The notes below the pieces were generated by a model. It saw nothing but the letters and a program-made list of their open reading frames with translations, had not been told where the DNA came from and did no database searches. Both the position numbers and the translations under genes were made by a program. Shown in pieces: positions 37,583 to 49,714 of a stretch of 64,000 nt of DNA. The DNA is from Jacaranda mimosifolia (taxonomy: Eukaryota; Streptophyta; Magnoliopsida; Lamiales; Bignoniaceae), in contig CM032122.1 of assembly GCA_018894105.1 (NCBI GenBank), forward strand, positions 31,465,404 to 31,529,403, given 5' to 3'. Numbering within the stretch: the stretch's first letter is position 1; every line of letters begins with the position of its first letter.

Positions 37583-40500
37583 CTACAGCGGCATCAGTCT
37601 TTTATACTTAAAGAACCATAAAAATGTGAAAAATATAATGAATCCACAAACTCCTGTGATTATTAGGACCCATTTGAATGCATCTGGGTAATCGAACAAT
37701 GCTATTTCGAAGTTCATACCGAATATCCCAGCTACTACTCCAAATATGGCAACAACGAAAGTTGCAGTTGTAAGTAACAACTCAAACTGTATAAGCTGGT
37801 TTCGAACATTGTCCTGCACAAAGATGGTTTTGCTCATTTTGTAGGTAGAAATGAAAGGGTAGCAAAAGAATTCACAAAAAACATCTAAAAACTCGTAAAT
37901 TCTATTGCTTTTTTGCTTATCCTAGAACGAATCATGAAGAGATGCAACTCCAGAAGTAGTAGTATCGTTGCATCAAAATTTTCTTCACAACAAATGACAA
38001 TAAGAGCATCCAGTTGAATATCATATCGAAAGAAAGGCACAAAACATCATCATGCAAACTGACGAGGAGCTCAAGTTTAGCTTTGCATTACGATTTAGAA
38101 AGATTTCCATACTGAAATTATGACTTCCAACGTTTTTCACCAGAATTTGCAATCATTGAGCCAATTGAGAAGAAAAAGATACCAAAGAGAGGAAAAAGAG
38201 ATTTATTACCAGCTGAATATTGATGAAGTCTTCTGTATCATCAATATACTCCTTCAGCTGAAATTAGACAAGAAAATTACTGGTGAAAGTTTTCATTGGA
38301 AGGGGAATAAGAAAAAAAGAATAATAGAAATGGATAATACCGAAGTCAATTTGTTGAGAGTGCTATCAATGACAACAAAGTATGCCTCCAACAGCATTTC
38401 CAGCTCTTCTATACTTTCTGTGACACTTTCTGAGCTCCTCACACTCTCATGTCTGCTCCTTGCTATGCTCAGGGATTTCTCAAGCTTCCTGCCGTCGGGG
38501 GGTGAAGAAACAGGAGAAACGGGAGCAGAAACAGAGAGTGCACCATCATTTAATCGGTACCCCATCACAGATTGATCGCCATAAATTGATGATTCCATGT
38601 GCCTTTTCTTCTCAGTTAGATACATTTCAGCCATGTCTCCATCATCATCCATTAGCTGCTCTATCTCATCTCTAACCTAGATGATAACAGTTAAAATTTG
38701 TAGGAAGCAAATATCAGAGAGGAAATATGGAGGGTTAGAAAAGATGATCAACCCATACAAATAACTATATACCTTCTGAACTCTCCTGGTCAATGCAACA
38801 AGTCTGCTTTTCAGTCGACGAGCTCTTTCCAAGTTCAGTGTGCTGATCTTTGATGTAAGTTCATCCAATAGTGGATATGCCTCAATCTCTAATTCTGCTG
38901 CCTGATCAATTCAAGATTATGAATATAAATTCAATTGTCAGATATATTTCAAAAATATATTGAGCACAAAATATTTAAATAGGAATGAATATCAGGATTC
39001 CAACTGGAGCATCGTACGCATGGTTAACCCATTATCTCAACTTCACATTATAAATTTCAACTGCCTATTTCCATAATACTGGGGTGGAGCATAACAGAAT
39101 ATAGTCTTCTCCTTTAGTCTCTCAAAGCAACCATTCTTCCATGTTGATTCCATCATGTCTTGTATGAAGATGGTCTTTCTTTCAGCTCTTAACTGAGTCA
39201 TTAGTTGTGTATTGTGCTGACAAGGGAATAGGCACCTTTTCATAGGGCAGAGACGAGCTATTGACAGACCAAAGAAACAATATAGACTGTGATAATCAAG
39301 CAGAGGGACAGAGCCAAAGAGGACAGGTGAATCGGTGATTGAAACCACTAAGCTGGAGTATGCAGCAGCAGAGAAATTTCCAGCAGCCCCTTCCCTGGTA
39401 CTTGATTACTCAGTGCTTCAGGTATTACGGATTCTCTGTTTAAGAAATAACTCCAATTGGAAGGTTCTCATTTTTTAAGAAAAACCAATATGTTTTGGAG
39501 CTGGGACAAAGTTGTAGACGAAAATGATCTCTTTTGAAGTTCAAAATTGCTTCCGTTCAACAAGATCATATCGTATATGACCAACAAGATGCTTACTAGA
39601 GTATGGTTGTAATATGCAAAAATATTAGCATGTGCAAATGAAGATTTTATGTTAAAGCGGACCAGGGACAATACTATCATCTTTATTAGTTTACTCAAGA
39701 TCACGACGACAAGATCCGTCGCCAACTATGGAGCTCCAGTCATGTGGAGGTACTGTCCTAGCAAGACGCATCTGGTGGGGGTTGTTCTTATCAAAGGCCC
39801 CTCAAAAGATGAAAAAGGTAGAACAACTTATAAACTATGAAGTGGGACAAACCAGGTATAATTATAGCCCCCAAGCCGAAGGGGGCTTGGGAAGAGACAC
39901 ATGTCTGTCATTGTTCTGCAGGAATGATGATGACCAGGTTCTTTGCTAGACGCAGAAGCGCAACTGCTCCAAAATATTGTCCCAGTGACACATATTTGAT
40001 GGGAAGCTCTGTCTTTATGAACACACGCTTCGAAAGGTGACAAGGGAAAAATAGCTTATGAACTATTCTAAAAGCCTCACCTCTTCCAATGTGGGACAAA
40101 TCAGGTATCAACAAGATCTACTGCAAATCCTTTCATTATGAGTTGAGACCATGCAGTTCCGCATTTCAGCCATCTTTAGGAAATCCAAGAAGAAGATTCT
40201 GGCCAGTCGAAATGGTACGCTCCTAAGTTTCTTAATATATCAACAATTGACCACATCTAACCAGAACCTGGTGCCACAACACTTTAGATATTGGTCAAGG
40301 AAATGATGTAAAGGCTTCTGATCTGGCATTAAAATGATGTCGATAATGATAGGAAAGGCTCAGAAAGATGGAATTTAAGGATTTTGAATGAACATGTAGA
40401 ATGTTGGCCAATGTGCGAATGTTAACGAGAGAAGGTTAAGAACAAAGAAGAAATCTAGTAATCTCTATAAATCCTTTAGGTATCACACCAAAGGTTGGCT

Positions 40501-41767
40501 TGCCTCGCACAATCACAAGAAAGTTTCAAGAAAGCATAGATAAAACAGAAACGTCATTTATCTTCAAAATTTACTATTAAATGCCTACTCATAGCCTCAA
40601 GATGCCTCCTATTCCAACTTGGAATTATACTTTAATGAAGAAACTTGAAAGTAATCATATTAACACTTAACTCCTAGCTGACTTGAAAACATAAAAACTA
40701 GGAATAAACTCTTTAACCTTATTTCAGATATATTCTGCAGTTAAAGAATTCCTAAAATACCCTGCAACTAAAATTAATAAAATAAAACTACATCAAAACC
40801 TAAAAATGTGTTATGTGCCAAAATTATCTTCGCAGTTCTCAGGGAATTGTATTGTCTAGAAACAATCCATAATATTTTCTTTCCTTTGATCCTTTTATCG
40901 CATGAATCAGAACCTTACTACATATGTTGGGCATTCTTATTTTTGGAAGGTTTGCTGAAGGATAATTCAGTACCTCCTACCTTATATTATCAGAAATATA
41001 TACGCTGCTAAGGTCATCTTAATACAGGCTTACTTCACATACAAAAAGAAAAGGTGAAAAGATAACTACCTTTAGGAAAATATTCAGGCAGTCATGTTCA
41101 CAGGCCCCTTCATTATTTATGACATATTACGTTCAAACAATTGATCAAGGCAGGGGAAGCCTATAGGACACAGTACCTGAGAATCCAGAAAAGTACAGGC
41201 AGCTTCTAAAGCAACTTCGAGAGCTCTGAACTCAAAGGGCAAGTAATCAGGAGATGTATTTCCAAACATATTGTCAAAATTTCTACTTCCTCTCCTTCTG
41301 CTTAGTTCTGGACCTTCAGACTGCCAAACCTCACTTGCTCCCACAGCTTGCAATCGTCTCTGCAGCTCCACCACATATTGCAGTACATAGCTGTCAAGGG
41401 AATTTAAGAGCAAAACCTCATCTGCAGTGATGATACACCGAATCTGCTCAAGATTTACAACAATTGCCTTCTCTCTACCAAGAATAGTCGAGGGATAAAC
41501 AAATAATGGGTCTAATAATCTGAGATCACGTGCAGGAAGATCACATCGACGCATAATAGTGGACTTGTCAACCTCAATCACCTGGGAATTCCCAGTTGCA
41601 TCAACACGTATCCATGACCGGAGGCCTTGCCCACGCTTTTTGAGTCCTGAAACATCCACTCCCTGAAATGGTAGCCGGCCAGAGGCAGATGGCCTATATG
41701 ATGAATCTCTAACATTTATAGCTGATGCTGGTTTTGGTAGGAGGAGGCGTTCTTTGAGGTCTGCCAT
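37583..41767 (-). CDS. MRS2-1: Magnesium transporter MRS2-1/MGT2 (CorA-like)
   Basis: Five coding exons join without a frame break: 41767-41177, 38901-38773, 38676-38341, 38257-38210 and 37813-37583, giving 444 residues. This is the usual length of plant MRS2-1. The N-terminal block RLLDPLFVYPSTILGREKAI, then QIRCIITADEVLLLNSLD, and the helical segment ELEIEAYPLLDELTSKIS are characteristic. Two transmembrane helices near the C-terminus (about 381-403 and 416-436) enclose the signature GMN motif at 400-402, which forms the selectivity loop of this Mg2+ channel family. The protein forms pentameric channels in membranes; plant MRS2-1 is described as vacuolar. The start is the ATG at 41767; a GTG seven codons upstream lies next to a splice acceptor and is in the 5' UTR. 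Copper, zinc or other domains are absent. The closest alternative is a recent paralogue such as MRS2-5. Confidence 0.96.
38902..41176 (-). other. Long first coding intron of the Mg transporter
   Basis: This 2.3-kb intron separates the first and second coding exons. It contains two related repeat copies (39749-39863 and 39976-40113) and otherwise no coding sequence I recognise. Short open frames here are in the wrong context to be exons. Confidence 0.7.
39749..40113. repeat. Two diverged copies of a TGTCC...GTGGGAC repeat in the intron
   Basis: Copy 1 has TACTGTCCTAGCAAGACGCA, then ACTTATAAACTATGAAGTGG and GACAAACCAGGTAT. Copy 2 has TATTGTCCCAGTGACACATA, then AGCTTATGAACTATTC and GTGGGACAAATCAGGTAT. 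The order of words is the same, about 225 bases apart. It looks like remnants of a dispersed plant repeat (possibly LTR-derived), but no ends could be fixed. Confidence 0.5.
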
Positions 41768-41787
41768 TACCAAAAGAGGTTCCTCCA

Positions 41788-42539
41788 CTGCAGAAAATGA
41801 AACATGTCAGAGTAGTAAAACAAAGGCATTTTTTTCTTTGTTTTGGCCTCTAAGTCTTGCAAAATAAAATCACACAGCGAATCATTGGAGAACTATCACT
41901 AAAATTCACTTAATGAGATCAGCTAATTCCTATTTCCTTGACATAGTTACCCTTGACCCAAACTTGATAGTTATATTCTAACACTAAGGACGCCAAACGG
42001 TTGTAGAGTTAGCATTTATCCTAAATTCAAAAGTTCATTAATTTTTCGAGCACTATTTAGACTAAGTAGCTTCATTTCTATGATTCCATTGAACCAAAAG
42101 AGAGTGCCGATTCACTTTCTTACCATGTAGTCAAAGATGTCAACGAGTTCTCGTTAACTTTCTTTTATTACAGCCAATACCGTCGCCAAATATAATCTCT
42201 CCAAGCCCAAAACTGAATCACCTTTACACCCAAAAACCCAATCTTGGAGGTGCCAAAACAAAATTGGTGCAAGAAAAATTATTTAATGTAAATCTACCTA
42301 CGAAAGAATATGTAAAAACATGATTGAATGATCCATGAAAAGGAAAATACGCAATAAATAACGGCCTACGCACACAATACTTCCAGAAGTTACCTCGGTG
42401 GGAAGCAAAGCTAGGGTTTCTCCACCTCAATACATGAATTTGTTCACTCAAATGAAAATCAAACACATTTCATATGAGAAACACATGTACACGAACACAC
42501 GCACACTCACACTCACATAGTGGAATATTCAGGAATTAC
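41788..42539 (-). other. 5'-UTR intron of the Mg transporter
   Basis: The donor GAG|GTAATT at 42540/42539 and acceptor CTGCAG at 41788 bracket a 752-base intron with a leader exon upstream near 42540-42720. The acceptor lies 20 bases before the start codon. Introns in the leader are common in plant MRS2 genes and often raise expression (general knowledge; not shown here). Confidence 0.65.
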
Positions 42540-42724
42540 CTCAACCGTCGAAGACGACAGCGGCAAGTGGGCCGGATGACGGCGTTTGCTGGGGAAGGAA
42601 GTAACCTAAGCACAAATCAGCAAACTTAAGCGATGGCTCGTTCCTGATTAATAGGGAGGGGCATCAGAGCAGTGTTGTGATTGTAGGAACTGTAGAGAGG
42701 GACACACAGGAAATTCTTTGCTGG

Positions 42725-44040
42725 GAGGACTTTGGGGGATGGATCCAAACTCCCAGGTCCATGCCCGAATTGTTTTATTGACCCGGAAAATCATTCGATC
42801 AGTGGGTCAATTTCCGGATAATCTTTCTCTGATTCTCTTTTGATTTTTAGCCTTTTTTGGATAAACCTCATAAATTTTGTTTTGGAGTCAATTCGAACTG
42901 AATTTGGTAAATATCAAGAAATTAAAAAAAAAAAAAAAAAAAAACAACAACAAATACTTTGTCTTTCATTTAATAAAGAAAATAAATATATTAAAAACTG
43001 CTATTTGGTATTTAATTTATTCATCAAATTTCAAGATTCAAATTAAATCATGCTTTTACTATTCTTTCCTTTTCATATTAATACTACTTTGATAAATAAA
43101 AAATAAAATAAAATGCCAGTAAAATTTACTTTTCATACCTACTTTATCATTCTTCTCAATGACATTTTATGATTTCAATTTCCTTCACCAAGCAATACAT
43201 TCAGATATTTATTAGTTATAACTGATAATAATCAAATGCTTCGTCAAGTATGAAGATTCAACTACTGAGACTTATTCTCCGTCAATATGCATTTAATGTA
43301 GAATTTTATTATAAAAAAGGTGAGACATAAAAGTAGCGAATAGATTATTTTGAAGGTCTTCTACTTTTTGAACATGAGATAAGATAAGATATTATCAATA
43401 ATCATATTAAATAATAAATTTTATCGTTTTGATTTCATATATCAAATCGTTCATTCAAATAAACACGATCATGGTCATGCATCAATTAATCTACATTAAT
43501 ATGGATGACAAAATGAAATTATAGATATGATATTGATCAATAACATCATAATGATGTTTGAATTATGTGAAGATATTAAAATTTGAATTCATTTATTCCC
43601 ATCGTGGATGACAAGCATGTTTTAACTCTAATCAATGAGCATTAAGTATTCCAATTGTACTAGTTGCAAATGATGTAAAAATCATTTCAATCCATTGACT
43701 TTTTATTTCATATTCTATTCCACTTGATAGAAAGATCTAATTACTATTTCATCTTTTATTCTATTTTATAAAAAAATTAACTAATTTTTATCTTTTATTC
43801 TACTTTTTTAATGAACTTAATTCAATCGATATTTCATCTCTTATTTTAACTAACGAGAGAATTCAATTCCACTTTATGATAGGATGCAATCTAATTGATG
43901 CTTCATTTATGTTGTATTAAAAAAATAATTCAATTGTCATTTTATCTTCTATTCCACTTCACATGTGTAGCCACAACAATCAATGCTCAAAACTTGCCAT
44001 GCATGGACAAAAATCAAAATTTTGAGGGAAATATGTAATA
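42725..44040. other. Intergenic DNA between the Mg transporter and DnaJ8 genes
   Basis: The left edge should hold the leftward transporter promoter. A run of 21 A lies at 42924-42944. Between 43680 and 43960 a loose 50-base motif (TTTCATCTTTTATTCTAT with CAATTGATA/CAATCGATA words) recurs about five times. No gene seen. Confidence 0.5.
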
Positions 44041-44043
44041 TCT

Positions 44044-44049
44044 TTTATT
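44044..44049 (-). terminator. Probable poly(A) signal of the DnaJ8 gene
   Basis: AATAAA on the minus strand, about 200 bases after the stop codon. Confidence 0.5.
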
Positions 44050-44250
44050 GATACTATTTACAAGGTACATTTGCCAGAGACTTCCACAGGGTTCCAATGG
44101 ACCAATGCCATATGATATATGTACAGCCGAAGGAAGAAACATCCTTCTATACGGCAACCTCAACAATCTTCACAACTTCAAGAATACTGGGAAGATGTGG
44201 GTTTCCCAAACTAAACATCATATGAACACTTCAACATAGTCATTTGCAGA

Positions 44251-46101
44251 TCAGATGTAAGGATTGATGTGGGATGAGTAATCCCGAATTCCAGCTCCTT
44301 CCCATCCCATCCATTCTTCCCACATGTCCCAATCTTGGTCGTTCATCCCCCTCATCGGTTCATCTGCATCATAATCCTCGTACAACTCCATCTGTGGGGT
44401 GCTTTCCCCTCGCAAATTATTCATCACAATCTGCATTATACCATCAGAAACATAATTCAGACACAATAAACCGAGTTATGCAGGAAAACCACGATATTAC
44501 TTGAACCAAAACTAGTTCAAATACAAGACTATTGTCTCAAGAAGTAGCTCCAAAGATCTTCAACAATAGCTCATGCTACCGTTTTAGACCTTTAATCTTG
44601 TCCATATGATTATCCTTTAGAGGTAGTGCTTATCTTCAACAATAAGTCATTCTTGTGTTCAATTCTTTCAATATTGATGTTTCTAATGATGAGGAAATCT
44701 CTTGCCCATAGGATGATTCATTTGGTAGTTTCGTCTATGGCTTCTTCATTAATATTCTAGCTCAATCTTGGTAACTCTAAGATTAAAAAAAAGTATAACC
44801 CCGGCATTCCGAAAAATTGAGCTTCGTCTTGTCTTAGGTTGTGTCTAAATGAAAGGATTCAGTTTGAGACAACTACCGATTTCAAATTACTCCAATATTA
44901 AATAGAGTTTGGAATATATAGTAACTCAAGAATTATGCCAAATAACCTCAATAAAATTCTTCACTCCCAAATCCTTCAATAGTCCAACACAACTTTAGAA
45001 AATGAAAGTCCAAGTCGGCGTCATGTGTTTCTCTGTACCCCATTATTTTTTTCTTCTACTTGGAGGGATTGGGTTGGGGTGGGTGACTGAAAATTACTCA
45101 TCAGCTACTTGTATCTCAACTTTAATCAAATAAGAGATGACAAAGCAATTGGAATCATTATAATTTTTATATGTAAAGTAGTAACCAAAACAGCAAACAA
45201 ACCACAAAAATTGCCGTTCTTGGCATCTAAACCCCACAAGACTATAGTCAAGAACCCACCAAAGTAATCTCACACCATTAAGAACTGATAAATGCTTCAA
45301 GTGGGTTAAATTACTACTTTTAATACTATCAGCATTATGACAAGAAACAGGGGTTAAGTTAATTATTATCACTATGAAAGTTTGCTCAAACCTAATATAA
45401 AATGACAAATGAACTGGAAATGAAGCCACTTACATCATATGCTTCATTAATTTGGTGAAATTGGATCCCGCAATTGCTTCCTCTGCAGACATCAGGATGA
45501 TACTGCAATCAAATTAAAATCAAAAGTTAAGTAAAATAGAATTATTTTTACCTTTTGCATGCAATTAGGGAAAATAACAGAAATATATGAAATTCAATAA
45601 GCCATAAAAAATAGACAAGTCAACAGAAATAACTAGGATACCAATGTGGACTGGGGATAAACATCAGAAGCAGCATTACATTCAACCAAGAAGAGGCAAG
45701 CTAAAAATCAAATTAAATGAATTCCAAGATTAAGATAACGGAAAGGATTTCAGTTCACAAAGGATAAATTATCCATACATAAGAAAATATTGGGAAAAAA
45801 TAAGTAAATATTCCTTGAATTCTTGAAAGAATACATTTTTACCGAGACACACACACAAGCTCCAAGAAAGTACCTGAAGAGCAAGCTGCCTGAATGCCTT
45901 CTTAACCTCAGATTCAGAGGCACCAGGGTGAATCCTAAGAGTCTTATATGGATCACCCACAGCAGCAGAAGAGACACATGAAACCCTGAATCCCTTCTTC
46001 TTATTGTTCTTCCCAAAATCTTTTCCTGATAAATTATCCTTCAATTGAACCCAAGAACCTGACGCAGAGCCACAACCCACAGCAGCAGCAGCAGCAGCCA
46101 T
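44251..46101 (-). CDS. J8: Plastid DnaJ-type co-chaperone, DnaJ8 family
   Basis: Three exons, 46101-45874, 45502-45434 and 44430-44251, join in frame to give 158 residues. Residues 1-45 look like a plastid transit peptide: Ala-rich start, Ser and basic residues, few acids. The J domain starts at [20 protein letters not shown] (50-69) and keeps the essential HPD motif at 78-80 (YHPDVC), split from the preceding helix by intron 1. It continues with [15 protein letters not shown]. The tail is acidic and Trp-rich ([15 protein letters not shown]), typical of the small plant J8 proteins. There is no G/F or zinc-finger region, so it is a type III J protein. Its role would be to stimulate plastid Hsp70 ATPase; Arabidopsis J8 affects photosynthetic stability (family knowledge). 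The start at 46101 was chosen because an upstream in-frame ATG at 46155 adds an aromatic, non-transit-like segment. Confidence 0.95.
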
Positions 46102-46210
46102 TTGTTTTAACCAAAAAGGCAAGGTCTTTACCTCAACCCAACAAAAAAAATGCAAGATTTTTCAAGTGGCTGAAAACCCACAATGCAAGATCCTCAAGGA
46201 ACTCTAAATC

Positions 46211-46220
46211 CTTATATAAA
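46211..46220 (-). promoter_or_regulatory. Candidate TATA box of the DnaJ8 gene
   Basis: The minus strand reads TTTATATAAG about 110 bases upstream of the start codon, a good distance for a TATA box with a leader of about 80 bases. Confidence 0.5.
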
Positions 46221-46224
46221 TCTA

Positions 46225-46694
46225 GTGTCAGTGTGAAAATCCAAGAAATATAACAGAGCAGCTTTCAAAAGGGTCTGAAAGCAGAATTTGTATGAAAAGA
46301 TGATGCTGTTGGTACAAGGCAATATGTAAACTATATGCCCCCTAATAATTGATCAATAATTTATTATAGAATGCAATAATGGAACGGATGAAAGAAGATC
46401 AAGAAGTATTCAATAGATGTCTTCTTTTGTGCATAAATATATATAAAGATTGATGGGGTGAGGTGACGTGTGTGTTTTACCTTTTCTTAACGATTTTGTG
46501 GCGTGGAGGGGATAATGGGGTCAGGTATTGGCGATCTTATCCGTCCCTTGGCCTTCGGCTTTGGTCCTACTCAGATTATCATAAACGCCACTTCTCTATT
46601 GGGGAATCTGCTTGACCTTTTGTACTTTTCCATAATTTGCTTTTGGCCTCTGCATTCTCCGTCTTTTACGCATACAAAACATTTGTAGTTCACA
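46225..46694. other. DnaJ8 upstream region
   Basis: Contains the rest of the leftward promoter. A plus-strand open frame at 46503-46688 has no recognisable features and is probably chance. Confidence 0.4.
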
Positions 46695-47605
46695 AGTTTT
46701 GGTGACTTGGCTTTTGTAGTACTTGATTTGGATAACTTATATAGAGACTTTTGTAATGTAGCACGTATTTTGACAATTATAGGAGAATAAAATTTTGTGA
46801 TTTTTTTTTTAAGCTAACTTATATTGTTATGTAATTGCTAAAAAAACTGATAATTCTTTTAATTGAATGTTGTTAATGCACGTATTGAATTGGATATTAT
46901 AATTTTGAATGATTTGAATTAAATTATAATTTTTGTTATATCATCCTAACCTAACTATCCATCTTATTTGAATATGAATACTCGACACTTTTTTTAGTAT
47001 TTAGTCATTGTCAATAAAGTTGCTAACATAATTATATGAACTCAATCTTTTTTTTTTTTTCCCAATTTTACCTAACTTGATAAGATAAAACACAACAATA
47101 ACAAAATTAGGATAAAGAAACTCCATCGAAGCACTTATCCTTGGTGAGTGTTATCCATTAGTATCCAACTTGATTTAGACAACTTATATTGAGACTTATG
47201 TAACATGGTGCATATTGTTACACTTATAGAAAAATAGAATTTAGTTTTTCTTTTTTTTTTAAGCTAATTCATAACATTATGCAATTACCAGGGGGGAAAT
47301 AAAAAAGTGATGACTTTTTCAATTGATGTTGTCGAGGTACACATTGAATTGGGCATAACAATTTTGAAATGTTAGAATTAATTTTTTTTTTTATACCATA
47401 CTAACCAAAGTATTCAACTTATTTGAATATGGATATTCAACACTTTTTTAGCATTTAGTCATTGTCGATAAAGTTGCTAACATAATTTTATGAATTCAAT
47501 CTGATTTATTTTTTTTTTCAGTTTTACCAACTTGATAAGATAAATTACAATAATAATAAAGTTAAGATAAAGAAACTCCATCGGACTTATCCTTGGTAAG
47601 TTTTA
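46695..47605. repeat. Tandem duplication, unit about 450 bp
   Basis: Unit 1 (about 46695-47155) and unit 2 (about 47156-47605) share the same order of blocks: GATTTGGATAACTTAT / GATTTAGACAACTTAT, then TTTTTTAAGCTAA, then a TCATTGTCAATAAAGTTGCT / TCATTGTCGATAAAGTTGCT block, then AAAGAAACTCCATCG. A diverged third partial copy of the first part is at 49015-49200 (TTTGGATAACTTGTATTGAG). No coding content was seen. Unit 2 differs by small insertions and deletions, so the duplication is not recent. Confidence 0.75.
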
Positions 47606-47699
47606 TCCATTAGAAAATTGCAAAATAAAATTTAAACTTATACGATAAATTAAAGATAATATTTTTTGCCTAAGCTATATTATGCAAAATTAACTCATA

Positions 47700-49000
47700 T
47701 GCATTAAATTTTCATGAATTGTCTCTTTAAAGTTTAACTCTCATAAGGGTGTGCTCAACCCATTCAAGTCAATTAATTTTTAAGTTTCAAAAATAAAATC
47801 TTCCATGAGCCCTGTTATCTTCAAAAGCTCCACATACGAATGTAGGAGATTTCTTTACCAACCCTTGTGGTCAATAGTACAAATAGCAAGAGTTCATGGG
47901 AGAAAAAACCAATTTGGAGTAAAATGAAGACAGGAGGTGATGTGGCGTCAAGTCTGCCACGTGCTTCGATACGATCCAGTAAAACCGCATGAGTAGCACG
48001 AGGAAGACCATTCCTTTTTTTGAAAATGTTCACGTGCACTCCCTTTATCTGCTCCGCCCTTTCTAAACTACTAGTTGTCGTGGCATGGTACGCTGCGTAT
48101 ATATTAATTTATCATATTATTAATATTAAATTATATTAATAAATAATAAAATATTTAAAAAAAATTATAATGTATATTATTAATGATATAGTTTTAACAG
48201 TAATCACATCAATAGCATATAATATTTAGTATCCATTAATATAAACTCATATTTAGCAAATAATTTCTACCTCAAAAGCTCAAAATTATTAAATATATCT
48301 ACCTACACATTCCATAAATTTTGTTATTATGTTTTTACTATATTATTTCTTCCTTTTAATGTTAAATCAATTGATAAATTCACTTTTGAAATTAAATGAA
48401 AAATTAAGGATATAATTGGTAAAATAAATTTTGATGTAGTATGTCAAAATTTTGAATGTGTAAAAGGCCTTTATATATATATAGTATAGATTTCAATGAA
48501 GGGAAAGGTTCTACGAATTAAAAAATATAAATTAATAAAATTAAAATACTATACTCTTTTAAATATTAAATTTTAAGGATGAGGTTATTGAAAAATATCA
48601 ATTTTCTATTTTAATATTAAATGGGCAATAATTATCAATTAGCTAAATGTTATCGTTCCCTACATGTAAATATGAGGTTCGAAGTTGAATACACACGAAT
48701 TCTTGATATATGTATACATGAATAAAAAAAATAAAAAAGACAATAATTTGAGTTGTGGCCCTCTTCAAGGTATTAGCAATAATAATTTTCTTAAGAAAAA
48801 AGAAATGATTGGCGATGCTATTTTACTAATTTATAATTTTTCTTTGTTTAGGGGATTGATACAATCTTCTTTTCATTAAGAATTCTTGGATTGGATGAAT
48901 AAAAAATTAATATAAATGTGTAATTTCAAAAGTTTCGAGTGCCTGCCTTATTTTAGCTTTAACCTAAAGGATTTTACTATAATTTTCCTTATTCATTCCA
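47700..49000. repeat. Segmental duplication, copy A
   Basis: Corresponds in the same order and orientation to 56390-57210. The best block is 47888-47968: GAGTTCATGGG, AATTTGGAGTAAAATGAAGA, CAGGAGGTGA, then GTGGCGTCAAGTC and GCCACGTGCTT. The left part (AAGGGTGTGCTCAACCCATT) and the right part (GGATTTTACTATAATTTTCC near 48970) also have partners. Copy A carries an extra AT-rich segment (about 48080-48900) relative to copy B. Confidence 0.65.
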
Positions 49001-49383
49001 ACCTTTTCTTTTAGGTGTATGGTACATTTGCAGTTTAAAAGTTTTGGTAACTAGGGTATTTGGATAACTTGTATTGAGACTTTCGTAACATGGCACGTAT
49101 AGGAAATAGAAGTTGGTGATTTTTCATTTTCTTGAAGCTAGCTAGGTTAATTTATATTGCGATGTAATTATCAAAAGAATCGAGCTTTGTGGTTGCATGA
49201 TTGTTGGGAATCCAATTTTTATCGTAAATTGTGAGTTTGGATAATTTAGATCGGATATTATATATTGGTTAATGTATTTTGTTACTCAACGTTGATTCAA
49301 TAAAGTTTGTAGTCCAACATGACGGATATTCAATATCTCGGTAATTGATTTTTCGAATTTGGAAATATATATATATATATATA

Positions 49384-49714
49384 TATACTATTATATAAAA
49401 CACAACAGTGTGGGACCTACAATTACTCAATTTTGGCCAAGTGGCAAATTCTTAGAATTTTGAGTTTTTAAATTAAAATAAAAAATTTTCATTAATTATT
49501 GGTTATTAAATTTGATATTATTTATTTCATTTTTAAAGATATTTATTCTTATTTATCTCTAACTGATATGTATACATTATATTTGAAAAAGAAAAATCTC
49601 ATTAGATAAAGGATTTCTTTTTTGAGTTTTCAGTTGATGAATCGAAATTGATGTTATATCATTGAAGAGATAATGTTATAGATATTTAGATGTGTTAAAA
49701 CTCTTCTATGCATA
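49384..49714 (+). mobile_element. Helitron 5'-end fragment, plus orientation
   Basis: It begins in a TA microsatellite with TATACTATTATATAAAACAC, then AACAGTGTGGGACC, and follows the family's 5' sequence for 330 bases up to the next 5' terminus at 49715. The leading TC has been replaced by the microsatellite. Confidence 0.6.

Noticed and set aside
38120..38675. Plus-strand frames opposite MRS2 exons 3 and 4
   Set aside because: Antisense shadows of conserved coding exons.
41765..41788. Upstream GTG-initiated extension of MRS2
   Set aside because: The GTG spans the 5'-UTR splice acceptor; the ATG at 41767 matches the usual plant MRS2-1 start (MADLKERLL-like).
46102..46155. Upstream in-frame ATG of DnaJ8
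   Set aside because: It would add 18 residues rich in aromatic and hydrophobic residues before the Ala-rich start; a plastid transit peptide starting at MAAAAAA is more plausible. Not excluded.
47821..48039. Minus-strand 72-codon frame
   Set aside because: It covers the duplicated non-coding block; the partner copy at 56.7 kb does not keep the frame.
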